Assembly (NCBI GenBank): GCA_023459495.1
Contig: JAEWTL010000018.1
Coordinates: 53,958-117,957 of the forward strand
From: Bacillota bacterium
GTDB taxonomy: Bacteria; Bacillota; Clostridia; Christensenellales; SZUA-584
Length of the DNA stretch: 64,000 bases
Reading direction: 5' to 3'
In this document: positions 23,982-32,396 of the stretch, piece by piece
Layout of the letters: every line of letters starts with the position of its first letter
Position numbering within the stretch: position 1 is the stretch's first letter
Position numbers and translations under genes: made by a program
The notes under the pieces: generated by a model
Seen by the model: the letters and a program-made list of their open reading frames with translations, nothing else
Database searches by the model: none
Told to the model about the DNA's origin: nothing

Positions 23982-25673
23982 ATGAACAACGGCTATATTA
24001 CGATAGATGGTATGCCCGTCGAAATCGGCGAAGAAAAAAATTTGCTGGAGCTCATCCGCAAGGCGGGCATTAAGCTGCCCACCTTCTGCTACCATTCCGA
24101 GCTGTCCATATACGGCGCATGCCGCATGTGCATGGTGGAAAACGAGTGGGGCGGCCTCGATGCTGCGTGCTCCACGCCGCCCAGAGCGGGCATGCAGATA
24201 CGCACCAACTCTGAGCGGCTGCGCAAATACCGCAAGACCATACTTGAACTGCTGCTCGCCAACCACTGCCGCGACTGCACGGTGTGCGGCAACAACGGCA
24301 ACTGCAAGCTGCAGGAGCTTGCCAAGCGTTTCAACATCACCGGGGTGCGCTTTCCCAATACGGCGGCGCAGCCCAAAACGGATGATTCATCCATGTGCAT
24401 CACGCGCGATGCAAACAAGTGCATACTCTGCGGCGACTGCGTGCGCATGTGCAACGAGGTTCAAAAGGTGGGCGCGATCGACTTTGCGCACCGCGGTGCC
24501 AAAATGACCATCAGCACGGCATTCGAACGACCGATCGCGGACTCGCCCTGTGTGGGCTGCGGTCAGTGCGCCGCCGTCTGCCCCACCGGCGCCATTGTGG
24601 TCAAAAACGACACGGACAATGTGTGGCAGGCGCTCTCCGACAGCGATACGAAAGTAACGGTACAGATTGCTCCCGCGGTACGCGTCGCCGTCAGCCGCGA
24701 ACTGGGCGACGGCAGCGAAAATGCGATGGGCAAGATCGTGGCAGCGCTGCGCCGCATGGGCGTAGACGAGATTTACGATACCGCGACGGGCGCGGACCTG
24801 TGCGTGCTGGAGGAATCGGGCGAGCTGCTTCGCCGTCTGGAGGGAGATACAGGCGGCATGCCGCTCTTTACCTCCTGCTGTCCCGCGTGGGTGCAGTATT
24901 GCGAAAAGAACCATCCCGAACTGCTGCCGCACGTGTCCACCTGCCGCTCCCCCATGGAGATGTTCGCAGGCGTCATCAAAGCGCAGAACGCAACCTCCTC
25001 GCGCCGGAACGTGCATGTGGCCATCATGCCCTGCACCGCCAAAAAATTTGAGGCAGCGCGGAAGGAATTCCTGCAGGATGGCTCGCCCATCGTGGACTAT
25101 GTGATTACCACGCAGGAGCTCATCCGGATGATCAAGGAGGCGGGCATCGTGTTCGCCGAACTGGAGCCCGAAGCCGTGGATATGCCGCTCAGCGCTGTCA
25201 CAGGCGCAGGCGTCATCTTCGGCGTAACCGGCGGCGTCACTGAGGCGGTGCTGCGACGCATTTCCTACGATAAATCCTCCACCTCCCTGCAGGCGCTGGC
25301 CTTCACCGGAGTGCGCGGCATGGAGGGCGTGAAGACCGCCGCTATAACAGCGGGTGAACGGGAGCTGAGAATTGCTGTGGTCAGCGGCCTTGCCAACGCG
25401 GCGACGCTCATTGAACGCATCAAGGCGGGCGAACATTACGACTTTGTAGAGGTGATGGCCTGCCCGGGTGGTTGTGTGGGCGGAGCGGGACAGCCCTTTA
25501 CGCCACAGCAGGAAAAGGACAGCCGCGGGAAACGGCTCTACAATGCCGACAAGCTCTCCAGCATCAAGCGCAGCGAGGAAAGCCCGCTGATGCTGGCGCT
25601 GTACGAGGGACTTCTGAAGGGCCGCGTGCACGAGCTGCTGCACGTCCATTACGCACCGGAGGGGAAACAATGA
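23982..25673 (+). CDS. hydA: Bifurcating [FeFe] hydrogenase catalytic subunit HydA
   Basis: A 563-residue catalytic subunit producing or oxidising H2. N-terminal [2Fe-2S] domain (C36, C47, C50, C63), His-Cys3 [4Fe-4S] cluster (H95, C99, C102, C108), two [4Fe-4S] clusters (C147-C157 and C190-C200), then the H-cluster domain with TSCCPAW (C299 proton-relay, C300 ligand), MPCTAKKFE (C351) and MACPGGCVGG (C494, C498), and a C-terminal small-subunit-like tail. All catalytic residues expected are present. ATG is chosen with GGAGG 6 bp upstream. The HydE, HydF and HydG maturases needed for the active site are not in this window. Confidence 0.96.
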   Translation: MNNGYITIDGMPVEIGEEKNLLELIRKAGIKLPTFCYHSELSIYGACRMCMVENEWGGLDAACSTPPRAGMQIRTNSERLRKYRKTILELLLANHCRDCTVCGNNGNCKLQELAKRFNITGVRFPNTAAQPKTDDSSMCITRDANKCILCGDCVRMCNEVQKVGAIDFAHRGAKMTISTAFERPIADSPCVGCGQCAAVCPTGAIVVKNDTDNVWQALSDSDTKVTVQIAPAVRVAVSRELGDGSENAMGKIVAALRRMGVDEIYDTATGADLCVLEESGELLRRLEGDTGGMPLFTSCCPAWVQYCEKNHPELLPHVSTCRSPMEMFAGVIKAQNATSSRRNVHVAIMPCTAKKFEAARKEFLQDGSPIVDYVITTQELIRMIKEAGIVFAELEPEAVDMPLSAVTGAGVIFGVTGGVTEAVLRRISYDKSSTSLQALAFTGVRGMEGVKTAAITAGERELRIAVVSGLANAATLIERIKAGEHYDFVEVMACPGGCVGGAGQPFTPQQEKDSRGKRLYNADKLSSIKRSEESPLMLALYEGLLKGRVHELLHVHYAPEGKQ

Positions 25674-25921
25674 TAGAACTCAGCGTTTGTATCGGAAGCT
25701 CGTGTCACATCAAAGGCTCTTACAACGTCATTCAGGCGTTTATGCAGTTGATTGAGGAGTACGGCCTGCACGATAAGATCGATTTTAAAAGCACCTTCTG
25801 CATGAAGCAGTGCCAGTACGCGGGCGTAGGCCTTGTGCTCAACGGTGAGGCGTACCGCATCCCGCCCGAGACGGCGCGGGAATTCTTCAGGACGACAATA
25901 TTGCCGCTGGCTCAGTCCTGA
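25670..25921 (+). CDS. Small thioredoxin-like [2Fe-2S] ferredoxin (copy 2)
   Basis: An 83-residue paralogue of the protein at 18491, with C7, C12 (CIGSSC), C44 and C48 (CMKQC). It overlaps the hydA stop codon (ATGA), so it is translationally coupled to the catalytic subunit. Two copies bracketing the hydrogen-sensor and hydrogenase genes suggest one serves each hydrogenase; this is inference. Confidence 0.85.
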   Translation: MIELSVCIGSSCHIKGSYNVIQAFMQLIEEYGLHDKIDFKSTFCMKQCQYAGVGLVLNGEAYRIPPETAREFFRTTILPLAQS

Positions 25922-25936
25922 AGAAAGCTCTTTACC

Positions 25937-25977
25937 AAAAAGGCCTGACTTCCTAATGTTATAGGAGTCAGGCCTTT
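25937..25977 (+). terminator. Terminator of the hydrogenase operon
   Basis: AAAGGCCTGACT pairs with AGTCAGGCCTTT around a loop that can itself pair (TCCTA/TAGGA). The A-rich and T-rich flanks allow it to act in both directions, also ending the leftward GH2 operon. Confidence 0.85.
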
Positions 25978-25986
25978 ATTATCTGG

Positions 25987-27762
25987 TCATTTGCCTGCGT
26001 CCTTCAGTGCCGCGTTAATGCGCTGCGCAGTTTTCACATCCAGCTTGGTGACCTCCCGGTCATAAGTGAACAGGCCGTTGATTTCGTCCTCCACGTCGCT
26101 TACTTGCGTATACACCGCTGCGGACAGGCCACGCTTTGCTGCGGGGATCACCTCGCTTTGATACAGCGTCTCGACCGCTTCGCTCATTTTCTGTGCATCC
26201 GGGTACGTCTTGTAACCAAACAGCGTATCCGATGCCATATGCCCCGCCGCCGGGCAGCTGTAACCGCCAAACTCGGTGAGCGCCTGCACCCGTCCACAAG
26301 GGTCATGACGCATACGGAATTTCTTGTAGTAGATGTGGCGGCTGCAAAAATCACCGCACTGCTGATCGTGCCATCCGCTCGCATGATCGATGCTCCGGGT
26401 GGCGTCCAGACCGCGCAGCTTCTCCGTAATCCGGCACGCGTCGAACTGGCCCCACCCCTCGTTGAACGGCACCCATACCGCAATGCTCACGGCATTGTAC
26501 AGTAGCCCCACCGTGCGCTTCATGTCAGCTTCGAATACCGCTCGCCCGGCGGCGCTTTGCCGCCCAAATTGGCGATAGCGGCTATCGCGCATGCGTACAT
26601 TAATATACGGCAGCCATTGCGTCACCATAGCGCTGCCCGGCCTGCCGCCGCTCACAAAGTCCTGCCAGACGAGGATGCCCAGCCTGTCACAGTGATAGTA
26701 CCAGCGCAGCGGCTCAATCTTGATATGCTTGCGCAGCATGTTGAAACCCATATGCTTGATCTCGGTCAACTCCCACACCATGGCCTCGTCGCTGGGCGCG
26801 GTATAAAGGCCGTCGCTCCAATAGCCCTGATCCAGCAGGCCGGTATGAAAGATCGGGGTGCCATTTAATGCGAGGCGCGGGTTGCCATCCACGTCCGGCA
26901 CCGTGCCGAACTCACGCATACCAAAGTAGGTCTCCACTGCGTCCTGTCCGGCTTCGATGGTTGCGGTATACAGGAATGGATCGTCCGGGTTCCAGCTGCG
27001 GAAACCCGGCAGCCTGATCGTTGCCTTACTTCCGTCAAAACGTCCCTCGGCGACGGGCTTCCCCTCCACGAATATGCGGATACAACTCTCCGGTACAGCC
27101 TCCCCCATCCAGTCAAGTTCAAAATCCACCACCGCATCGCGCCAGCGCGGCGTGATTTTCACATTGTGAATATATTCCTGAGGCACCGTCTCCGCCCAGA
27201 CCGTCTGCCAGATACCGCTTTGGGCGGTGTACCAGATACCGCCTCGCTTCAGTTTCTGCTTGCCGTAGGCCTGATCGCCCGCATCTGAATCGTCCTGCAC
27301 CGCCACGACGAGCGCATTGCCGCCTTCCCGCACAAGCTCCGTGATATCAAGACAGAACGGCCAGTAGCCTCCCTCGTGTGTACCCGCTGTCTGCCCGTTC
27401 ATATATACCGTGCAGCGCTGGTCCACTGCGCCAAAGTGCAGCAGTATGCGCTGCCCGTCCATGTTATTAAAACGCACCATATGGCGGTACCAAAGTGTCT
27501 GCCCCGGCAGCAGCTGGTGCATGGCACCCGAAAGCAGGCTCTCCGGTGAAAACGGTACTGTAATCTCACCATCGTACTGTGTTGGTTCGGGTTCCGCTCC
27601 ATCGCGAATCGCATATTCCCATACGCCATTAAGGCATTGCCATACCTCGCGCTTCATTTGGGGACGCGGATATTCTGCCAGCGGGCAGGTCTTATCCAGT
27701 TCCCGCCCCCAGCGCGTATAAAGCGGATGCATATCGCCCTGCTTTTTACCCATACTTACCAT
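25987..27762 (-). CDS. Glycoside hydrolase family 2 protein
   Basis: A 591-residue cytosolic GH2 enzyme of the beta-galactosidase/beta-glucuronidase clan. An N-terminal jelly-roll (GVWEYAIRDG, LWYRHMVRFN, LLHFGAVDQRCTVYMNG), an immunoglobulin-like domain and a TIM barrel follow each other. The predicted acid/base Glu lies in FNEGWGQ and the nucleophile Glu in TEFGGY. No signal peptide. The ATG at 27762 overlaps the end of the DUF2804 gene and has GGAGA 4-5 bp upstream. Last gene of an operon with a sugar-type MFS transporter, so it probably hydrolyses a glycoside imported by it; the exact sugar is unknown. Confidence 0.88.
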   Translation of the reverse strand: MVSMGKKQGDMHPLYTRWGRELDKTCPLAEYPRPQMKREVWQCLNGVWEYAIRDGAEPEPTQYDGEITVPFSPESLLSGAMHQLLPGQTLWYRHMVRFNNMDGQRILLHFGAVDQRCTVYMNGQTAGTHEGGYWPFCLDITELVREGGNALVVAVQDDSDAGDQAYGKQKLKRGGIWYTAQSGIWQTVWAETVPQEYIHNVKITPRWRDAVVDFELDWMGEAVPESCIRIFVEGKPVAEGRFDGSKATIRLPGFRSWNPDDPFLYTATIEAGQDAVETYFGMREFGTVPDVDGNPRLALNGTPIFHTGLLDQGYWSDGLYTAPSDEAMVWELTEIKHMGFNMLRKHIKIEPLRWYYHCDRLGILVWQDFVSGGRPGSAMVTQWLPYINVRMRDSRYRQFGRQSAAGRAVFEADMKRTVGLLYNAVSIAVWVPFNEGWGQFDACRITEKLRGLDATRSIDHASGWHDQQCGDFCSRHIYYKKFRMRHDPCGRVQALTEFGGYSCPAAGHMASDTLFGYKTYPDAQKMSEAVETLYQSEVIPAAKRGLSAAVYTQVSDVEDEINGLFTYDREVTKLDVKTAQRINAALKDAGK

Positions 27763-28772
27763 CGATTCTCCGCGTGCTCGCAGAACGCCAGCACATCTCG
27801 GATTTCCTGCCGTTTGCCATTCGGCAGCACGACGTGCCCGCTGTAATGGCCGTGCACCTGATGGCACTGTGTCTGAATAAACGCGATCTTGGTGCGCGTA
27901 AAGTGGTCAAATATCGGCGTCATGGTGAGGTCGAAGAGCCCCGTTTCATCATGGAAATGCCACGGAGCCATATAGTCCTGCGCGTTGCGCTCCACTTTGA
28001 GCGTCCCTACCTTCACAGCCTCGCCATTCCAGAAAAACATGTTCTCGCTCGAGTTGGAGAGATCGCCGAAGCCCCAGCCGATGTTAAAGCCGAATCGGTC
28101 GCTGCCGACAAATGCCGTGCCGTTGCCCCAGAACCACTCCTGCGAAAATGGCCATACGCCTCTGCCCCAGTCCATCACGGCGGTGTCGTGATCTCCAAGC
28201 TCAATGCGCATATCGCCGATCTTTGCATGGCCGCACACGCCGAAGAAGTTCTCCTTGCAATTGAGATAGAACTGGTTGGGTTTATCAAAAGGCGTCGCGA
28301 TTACCATCTTGTCGTTGGCCGGGTCCTTGGTCAGCTCGATGTCGATATCCGCCTCACCTACAGCCTTGTCCTGTGCGGTGAACACCAGATGACGGCTTTT
28401 ATCATCCATCGTAAAGATCATCTCGTAATCCTTGCCCTTGGCATGCAGCACGCCGGGGTCTTCGGGACTTATCGGCATGTTCAGACTGCGCAAGGGCAGT
28501 GCCTTCATGCGCGAAACGACGCGCGTCTCCCCCGTCTTTACGGAGAACAGCGTCGCTGCGAAGTTGGCCACATACGACACATGGCCGAAGGTGAGCTGCA
28601 GTATATATTCGCCCGCACAGATTTGATAAAAGTCCCACTCCTTCAGCGCAAAGGGCCGCGCGTGAATGCGCTTTGGATCATACTCAAACATCATGCGCGT
28701 AGCGTAACCGGGATTGACGATGTGTCCATGCTCATCCAGCAGCGGCTGCATCGCGGTAATCTGCTTCTCCAT
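27756..28772 (-). CDS. DUF2804 family protein
   Basis: A 338-residue protein of the DUF2804 family, a beta-rich fold without known function. Visible landmarks: MQPLLDEHGHIVNPGYATR at the N-terminus, a WGRGVWPFSQEWFWGNG segment with many Trp residues, and FGFNIGWGFGD. No signal peptide or membrane segment. I start it at ATG 28772 (GGAGG 7 bp upstream, overlapping the MFS stop) rather than the GTG one codon earlier. Its place between an MFS transporter and a GH2 glycosidase suggests a link to processing a glycoside or glycolipid. Confidence 0.75.
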   Translation of the reverse strand: MEKQITAMQPLLDEHGHIVNPGYATRMMFEYDPKRIHARPFALKEWDFYQICAGEYILQLTFGHVSYVANFAATLFSVKTGETRVVSRMKALPLRSLNMPISPEDPGVLHAKGKDYEMIFTMDDKSRHLVFTAQDKAVGEADIDIELTKDPANDKMVIATPFDKPNQFYLNCKENFFGVCGHAKIGDMRIELGDHDTAVMDWGRGVWPFSQEWFWGNGTAFVGSDRFGFNIGWGFGDLSNSSENMFFWNGEAVKVGTLKVERNAQDYMAPWHFHDETGLFDLTMTPIFDHFTRTKIAFIQTQCHQVHGHYSGHVVLPNGKRQEIRDVLAFCEHAENRW

Positions 28773-30154
28773 CACTGTGCCTCCTTTATCGCGGCGTCTG
28801 CCTGTACGCGCTTACGGTAATCGCGCGCCGCAAAGATCAGAGGGATGAACGCCGCAATCAGGATGATCGCCGCCCAGAAGAATATCGCCTCAGTCGGAAT
28901 ATTCTGGGTAATTCCGTTCTCGTCAACGACGGTGCCGGCGCTGTGCTTGATGATGAAATTGCCGATTAGTGTGCCGATAAGCATGGGTAACAATGTGAAG
29001 AAAGTCACGCGGATGCCTTCGAACTGGCCGCGACTATCCTCTGGATATAGCTGCTTCACCCACATCGTCATGGACTGCGCGATCAACACATATCCGCTGC
29101 CCACAAGGAATACACCAAGGATTAGCACGAGGTTGGCTGCAGAAAACACACTCGCGGTATCCACCGTCTCAGGGCGGATAAACAGATAAATCACCCATAA
29201 CCCGATCATGTCAATTACCATTGCGGCGGCAGAGACAAGCGGCGTCTTGTTGCGGTTGATAAGGAAGATCGCTGGGATCGCCAGTGCCATGGCTGCAATC
29301 AAACCCGCCCCTTCAATTAGGCCCATCTTGTCGGGCGTAAAGCCTAGGTGATAGATCAGCCAGTTGCCCATATGGACGAAATAAATGTTGAACGGAATGA
29401 AGAACAACGTCGTGGTGACGCTGACGAGCACCAGTTCCCGGCGTGAAAAGAATCCCCTGACACCGCCAAATACACTAAAGAACTGTTTCCAGAATCCACC
29501 CTGCCTGTTTGGCTTCAGTGTGGGCGAGTCCTTCATTACAAACAGCGACAGGACGCCCATCGCAATGACGAACAGGCCCATCGTCCAAAACAGGCGCTGA
29601 TAGTTGTCATTGCTGCCGATCAGCATGCCGCCCAGCACCGTACCCACGATTGTACCAATAACGGGCTGCGTGGCAAGAGCCGCACCTAATTGCCCGCGGT
29701 TATGGTCCGTCGTGATGTCGTTGATCCAGGCATTGTAACCCGAATCGTTGCCCATAGAGCCGAAGAAACTCATCACGTCATCAGCCAATATCACAAGCAC
29801 CGCGGCAAGCATGCCGATCTTTGCGCCGTTCCCTATCGTGCCGGTACTGATAAATTCGGTCATGCCAAACGCGATGGTGAATATGCCCCACAGTATATAG
29901 CCGATGGCGATGTACTTGCGCCGTGTCCCTTTGCGGTCGGACAGCGTACCAAAGAAGAACGTGGATATGGTCGTTACCAGCGCACTGGTGATGACCATCA
30001 GCGTCACGATGGTGGAATCCTTCGCGATCTTCGCATAGACGAAGGTGTTAAACCATTGGTTCTCAATGTTCCAGCAGAGCTGCCCCGCAAGCCCCAACCC
30101 CCATACGAGCGTCCAAAGCCGCCCTTTGCCGATGAAGTTGCCCTTTTCTTTCAT
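28772..30154 (-). CDS. MFS transporter
   Basis: A 460-residue major facilitator with about 12 transmembrane segments. The loop 2-3 signature is FFFGTLSDRKGTRRKYIAIG, and a long central loop is visible around MKDSPTLKPNRQGG. The general look is of the sugar/cation symporter (GPH-like) or YqgE-like group. It overlaps both neighbours by a few bases, so the four-gene operon is tightly coupled. The start overlaps the FAD oxidoreductase stop codon. Substrate not determinable. Confidence 0.85.
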   Translation of the reverse strand: MKEKGNFIGKGRLWTLVWGLGLAGQLCWNIENQWFNTFVYAKIAKDSTIVTLMVITSALVTTISTFFFGTLSDRKGTRRKYIAIGYILWGIFTIAFGMTEFISTGTIGNGAKIGMLAAVLVILADDVMSFFGSMGNDSGYNAWINDITTDHNRGQLGAALATQPVIGTIVGTVLGGMLIGSNDNYQRLFWTMGLFVIAMGVLSLFVMKDSPTLKPNRQGGFWKQFFSVFGGVRGFFSRRELVLVSVTTTLFFIPFNIYFVHMGNWLIYHLGFTPDKMGLIEGAGLIAAMALAIPAIFLINRNKTPLVSAAAMVIDMIGLWVIYLFIRPETVDTASVFSAANLVLILGVFLVGSGYVLIAQSMTMWVKQLYPEDSRGQFEGIRVTFFTLLPMLIGTLIGNFIIKHSAGTVVDENGITQNIPTEAIFFWAAIILIAAFIPLIFAARDYRKRVQADAAIKEAQ

Positions 30155-31536
30155 TGCCTGATTCCTTTCGTCTGTTCTTCCGCCTTCAAGGCGTTAAGAT
30201 CCTTCTCCGCATCATCCGCCATGCCGCGCGCCTTACCCCAAAGCGCGTCGGCCTGTTTTGCCCACGCCTCATAGCCTGCCGAGTTGTCCGGGTAAGCCTT
30301 GTAACGGCGGAGGATCTTCCCCCCCGTACCCGCCGCGCCGATGAGGCTTGCGATCGTGGAGGCCCTGAGCTTGCCCGAAAAAAAGCCTTTCAGGAGTTTC
30401 CCCGGCAGGCTGCCTTTTGGTTTCTCATCATCGCTGGAAAATATGATGCTTTGCGAAAATTCGTAATCATTCTCCTCAGGCGAGCACGCCACCGCGCCCG
30501 CGAGCATGGACAGCAGCTGCGCGTACTCCGCTCCCTGCGCGTCGTAATACCGCTTGTTGACAGCCCACAACGCTTCCCGTGTGGGATATGCGCCTTTCTG
30601 CATTGCGTGGTCCGCCTCCTGCGCAACAATTTCCGCCTGCAGCCACGCCGCGGTGATGCCTTCGCCGGAGAGCGGGTTTGTGAGACATGCCGCATCGCCC
30701 AGCGCCACAAAACCGTCTGCTACAAAGCTGTAGGGCGGACGGCGATAAGGCGTGCAGCCTCGCTCGGTATGCTGCAGCGTGTGCGGCGGCAGTTCCACGC
30801 GGCCCGCGAACCGCTTAAAGCACATCTCCGCATACTCAAACGAAAGGTTCGCGCCTACACCCAGGATCGCGCCGTCTGGGTCGTGCTGCGGCGCTTTCCA
30901 CGCTTTGTAATATGGCCAGCCCACGCTCTCCGTCACGCGGTCGCGCTCCGGGTCATTCAGCTGCACATAGTAGAGCACCACATAGAACTTATCCTTAGCG
31001 CCGATCTCGAAGCGCTCCACACCATAGCCTTCGGGCAGCGACGTGCGCACCACCGAAGCGATGCCCGAGGCATCCGCCACGAGCCGCGCCGAAACCGTAT
31101 GGCTCTTCCCCGCGTGCGTAAACGACGCACCGGATATCCGCTGGTCTGAATCGAACGTCAGCGTTTCGAATTGTGCCCCGGTCAGCACATCCGCGCTCAG
31201 CGTCTCCACCCATTTCTTCAGACGCAGCATGAATTCATGCCGGTGCAACACGCGAATCTCACCGTGCGCGGTTTTGGGGTAGTTGTTCAGCGCGGAGAAA
31301 GAGATGCTTTGCCCGAAGGTGCGGACGAAATCGGGATCACCCGGCTGCGGTATTTCCACGCCAAAGCGGTCAAAGGTGGCAGTAGCAAGATGGAAGATAT
31401 CGTACCGCCTGCCCAGCGCCTGCTCCCCGTCCTTCTCGATGACGAGCGTGCGGTATCCCTGCCGCGCCATCTGCGCAGCAAAATAAAGTCCAGCCGTGCA
31501 TCCGCCGACAACCAGTACATCGTAGTCCTGTTTCAT
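30151..31536 (-). CDS. FAD-dependent oxidoreductase (geranylgeranyl-reductase-like)
   Basis: A 461-residue flavoprotein of the group that contains geranylgeranyl reductases and aromatic hydroxylases. The N-terminal dinucleotide fold is DVLVVGGCTAGLYFAAQMAR, where the second Gly of GxGxxG is Cys. The second FAD motif is GFVALGDAACLTNPLSGEGI. An internal RLVADASGIASVVR is also typical. First gene of the operon that continues with MFS, DUF2804 and GH2 genes. Such enzymes reduce isoprenoid double bonds or oxidise aromatic rings; the substrate here is unknown. Confidence 0.82.
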   Translation of the reverse strand: MKQDYDVLVVGGCTAGLYFAAQMARQGYRTLVIEKDGEQALGRRYDIFHLATATFDRFGVEIPQPGDPDFVRTFGQSISFSALNNYPKTAHGEIRVLHRHEFMLRLKKWVETLSADVLTGAQFETLTFDSDQRISGASFTHAGKSHTVSARLVADASGIASVVRTSLPEGYGVERFEIGAKDKFYVVLYYVQLNDPERDRVTESVGWPYYKAWKAPQHDPDGAILGVGANLSFEYAEMCFKRFAGRVELPPHTLQHTERGCTPYRRPPYSFVADGFVALGDAACLTNPLSGEGITAAWLQAEIVAQEADHAMQKGAYPTREALWAVNKRYYDAQGAEYAQLLSMLAGAVACSPEENDYEFSQSIIFSSDDEKPKGSLPGKLLKGFFSGKLRASTIASLIGAAGTGGKILRRYKAYPDNSAGYEAWAKQADALWGKARGMADDAEKDLNALKAEEQTKGIRQ

Positions 31537-31585
31537 CGAGAGCGCCTCCTATTCAATTGTGGTGCTTTGGAACATGTATATAGAA

Positions 31586-31614
31586 ATGATAGCAACATAC
31601 GGCGCGCATGTCAA
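31586..31614 (-). promoter_or_regulatory. Promoter for the FAD oxidoreductase-MFS-DUF2804-GH2 operon
   Basis: On the minus strand TTGACA (31614-31609) and TATCAT (31591-31586), spacer 17 bp. The perfect -35 suggests strong transcription unless repressed. About 50 bp separate it from the start codon. Confidence 0.75.
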
Positions 31615-31712
31615 CAACCGGTACGCTTTATCCTGAAACTCTGAGCGTGCTTGCGGATATGCAAAAAGCCGTAAACAAGGTCCACGCTTTCTTATCTTCA
31701 TCCTGCTAAATC

Positions 31713-32396
31713 TCAATCCCGCTCCAGCTGCACAGAACCCGCATGATTGACATAGCAAAGCAAGGGCTTTCCCCTGGTGGTCATCTTCCCCATCGCATCC
31801 ACAATCGCTATCCCATCTCGCGGGATGCCGTAGCCTCGGGCACCGGGCCCCTGAAGCGTTAGGGCCATTTTCAGCTCCTTCCAGTTCTCATCTTCGGCGT
31901 GGGTATCAAATGTGGTCGGTACAAAGCCCAGACAATCGAACAGCTCCGCCGTAGTGTCGTCCTCCGGGATTTCCCATCGCACCCAATGCGTACCCATCAT
32001 AATGCTGCCTGCCGACATCCCCAAGAACAGCGTTCCTCGACTGCGCAGCTCTTTCAGAAACTCGACCAGCCCATGCAGTACGAGCCAGCGCATCCCGTCC
32101 TCCACCTCCCCGCCGGACAGGAATATCGCGTCCGCTTCCATGAGTTCCTGCCGGGCTGTGGCGATATCCGCTTTCTTTCTGGCCAGCTTAGGAAAGAACA
32201 CTTCCCCCGCACCCGCCTCATGCAACAGAGCCTTGATAGCCGTGTAGAAAATCAGATTGTCGCCGCTGGCGGTCCCGATATAAGCCACCCGCGGCTTGTC
32301 TGTTCCGCATTCCTTCAGGGCTCCCGCCAGAAAAGATACCGTGTTTTTGGTTTTGTGAGGACCTCCGCCTGCCAGCAGAAAAAGGGGCTTCATCAT
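31713..32396 (-). CDS. Peptidase S51-like / class I glutamine amidotransferase-like protein
   Basis: A 227-residue protein with the alpha/beta fold of peptidase E (aspartyl dipeptidase). The nucleophile elbow GMSAGSIMMG carries the expected Ser, preceded by DAIFLSGGEVEDG. The family cleaves small peptides or acts in cyanophycin-like breakdown. It overlaps the PaaK-like gene by 4 bp and has AAAGGAT 6-7 bp upstream of the ATG at 32396. Function in this pairing is not evident. Confidence 0.78.
   Translation of the reverse strand: MMKPLFLLAGGGPHKTKNTVSFLAGALKECGTDKPRVAYIGTASGDNLIFYTAIKALLHEAGAGEVFFPKLARKKADIATARQELMEADAIFLSGGEVEDGMRWLVLHGLVEFLKELRSRGTLFLGMSAGSIMMGTHWVRWEIPEDDTTAELFDCLGFVPTTFDTHAEDENWKELKMALTLQGPGARGYGIPRDGIAIVDAMGKMTTRGKPLLCYVNHAGSVQLERD

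Noticed and set aside
22250..23989. Long open frame of 579 codons on the minus strand over hydB
   Set aside because: It mirrors a clear GC-rich gene with intact motifs; the translated product has no recognisable domain and a His/Arg/Ala-rich composition typical of antisense shadows. The same holds for minus-strand frames at 24387-25670, 6026-7435 and 14450-15649 and the plus-strand frame at 27774-28820.
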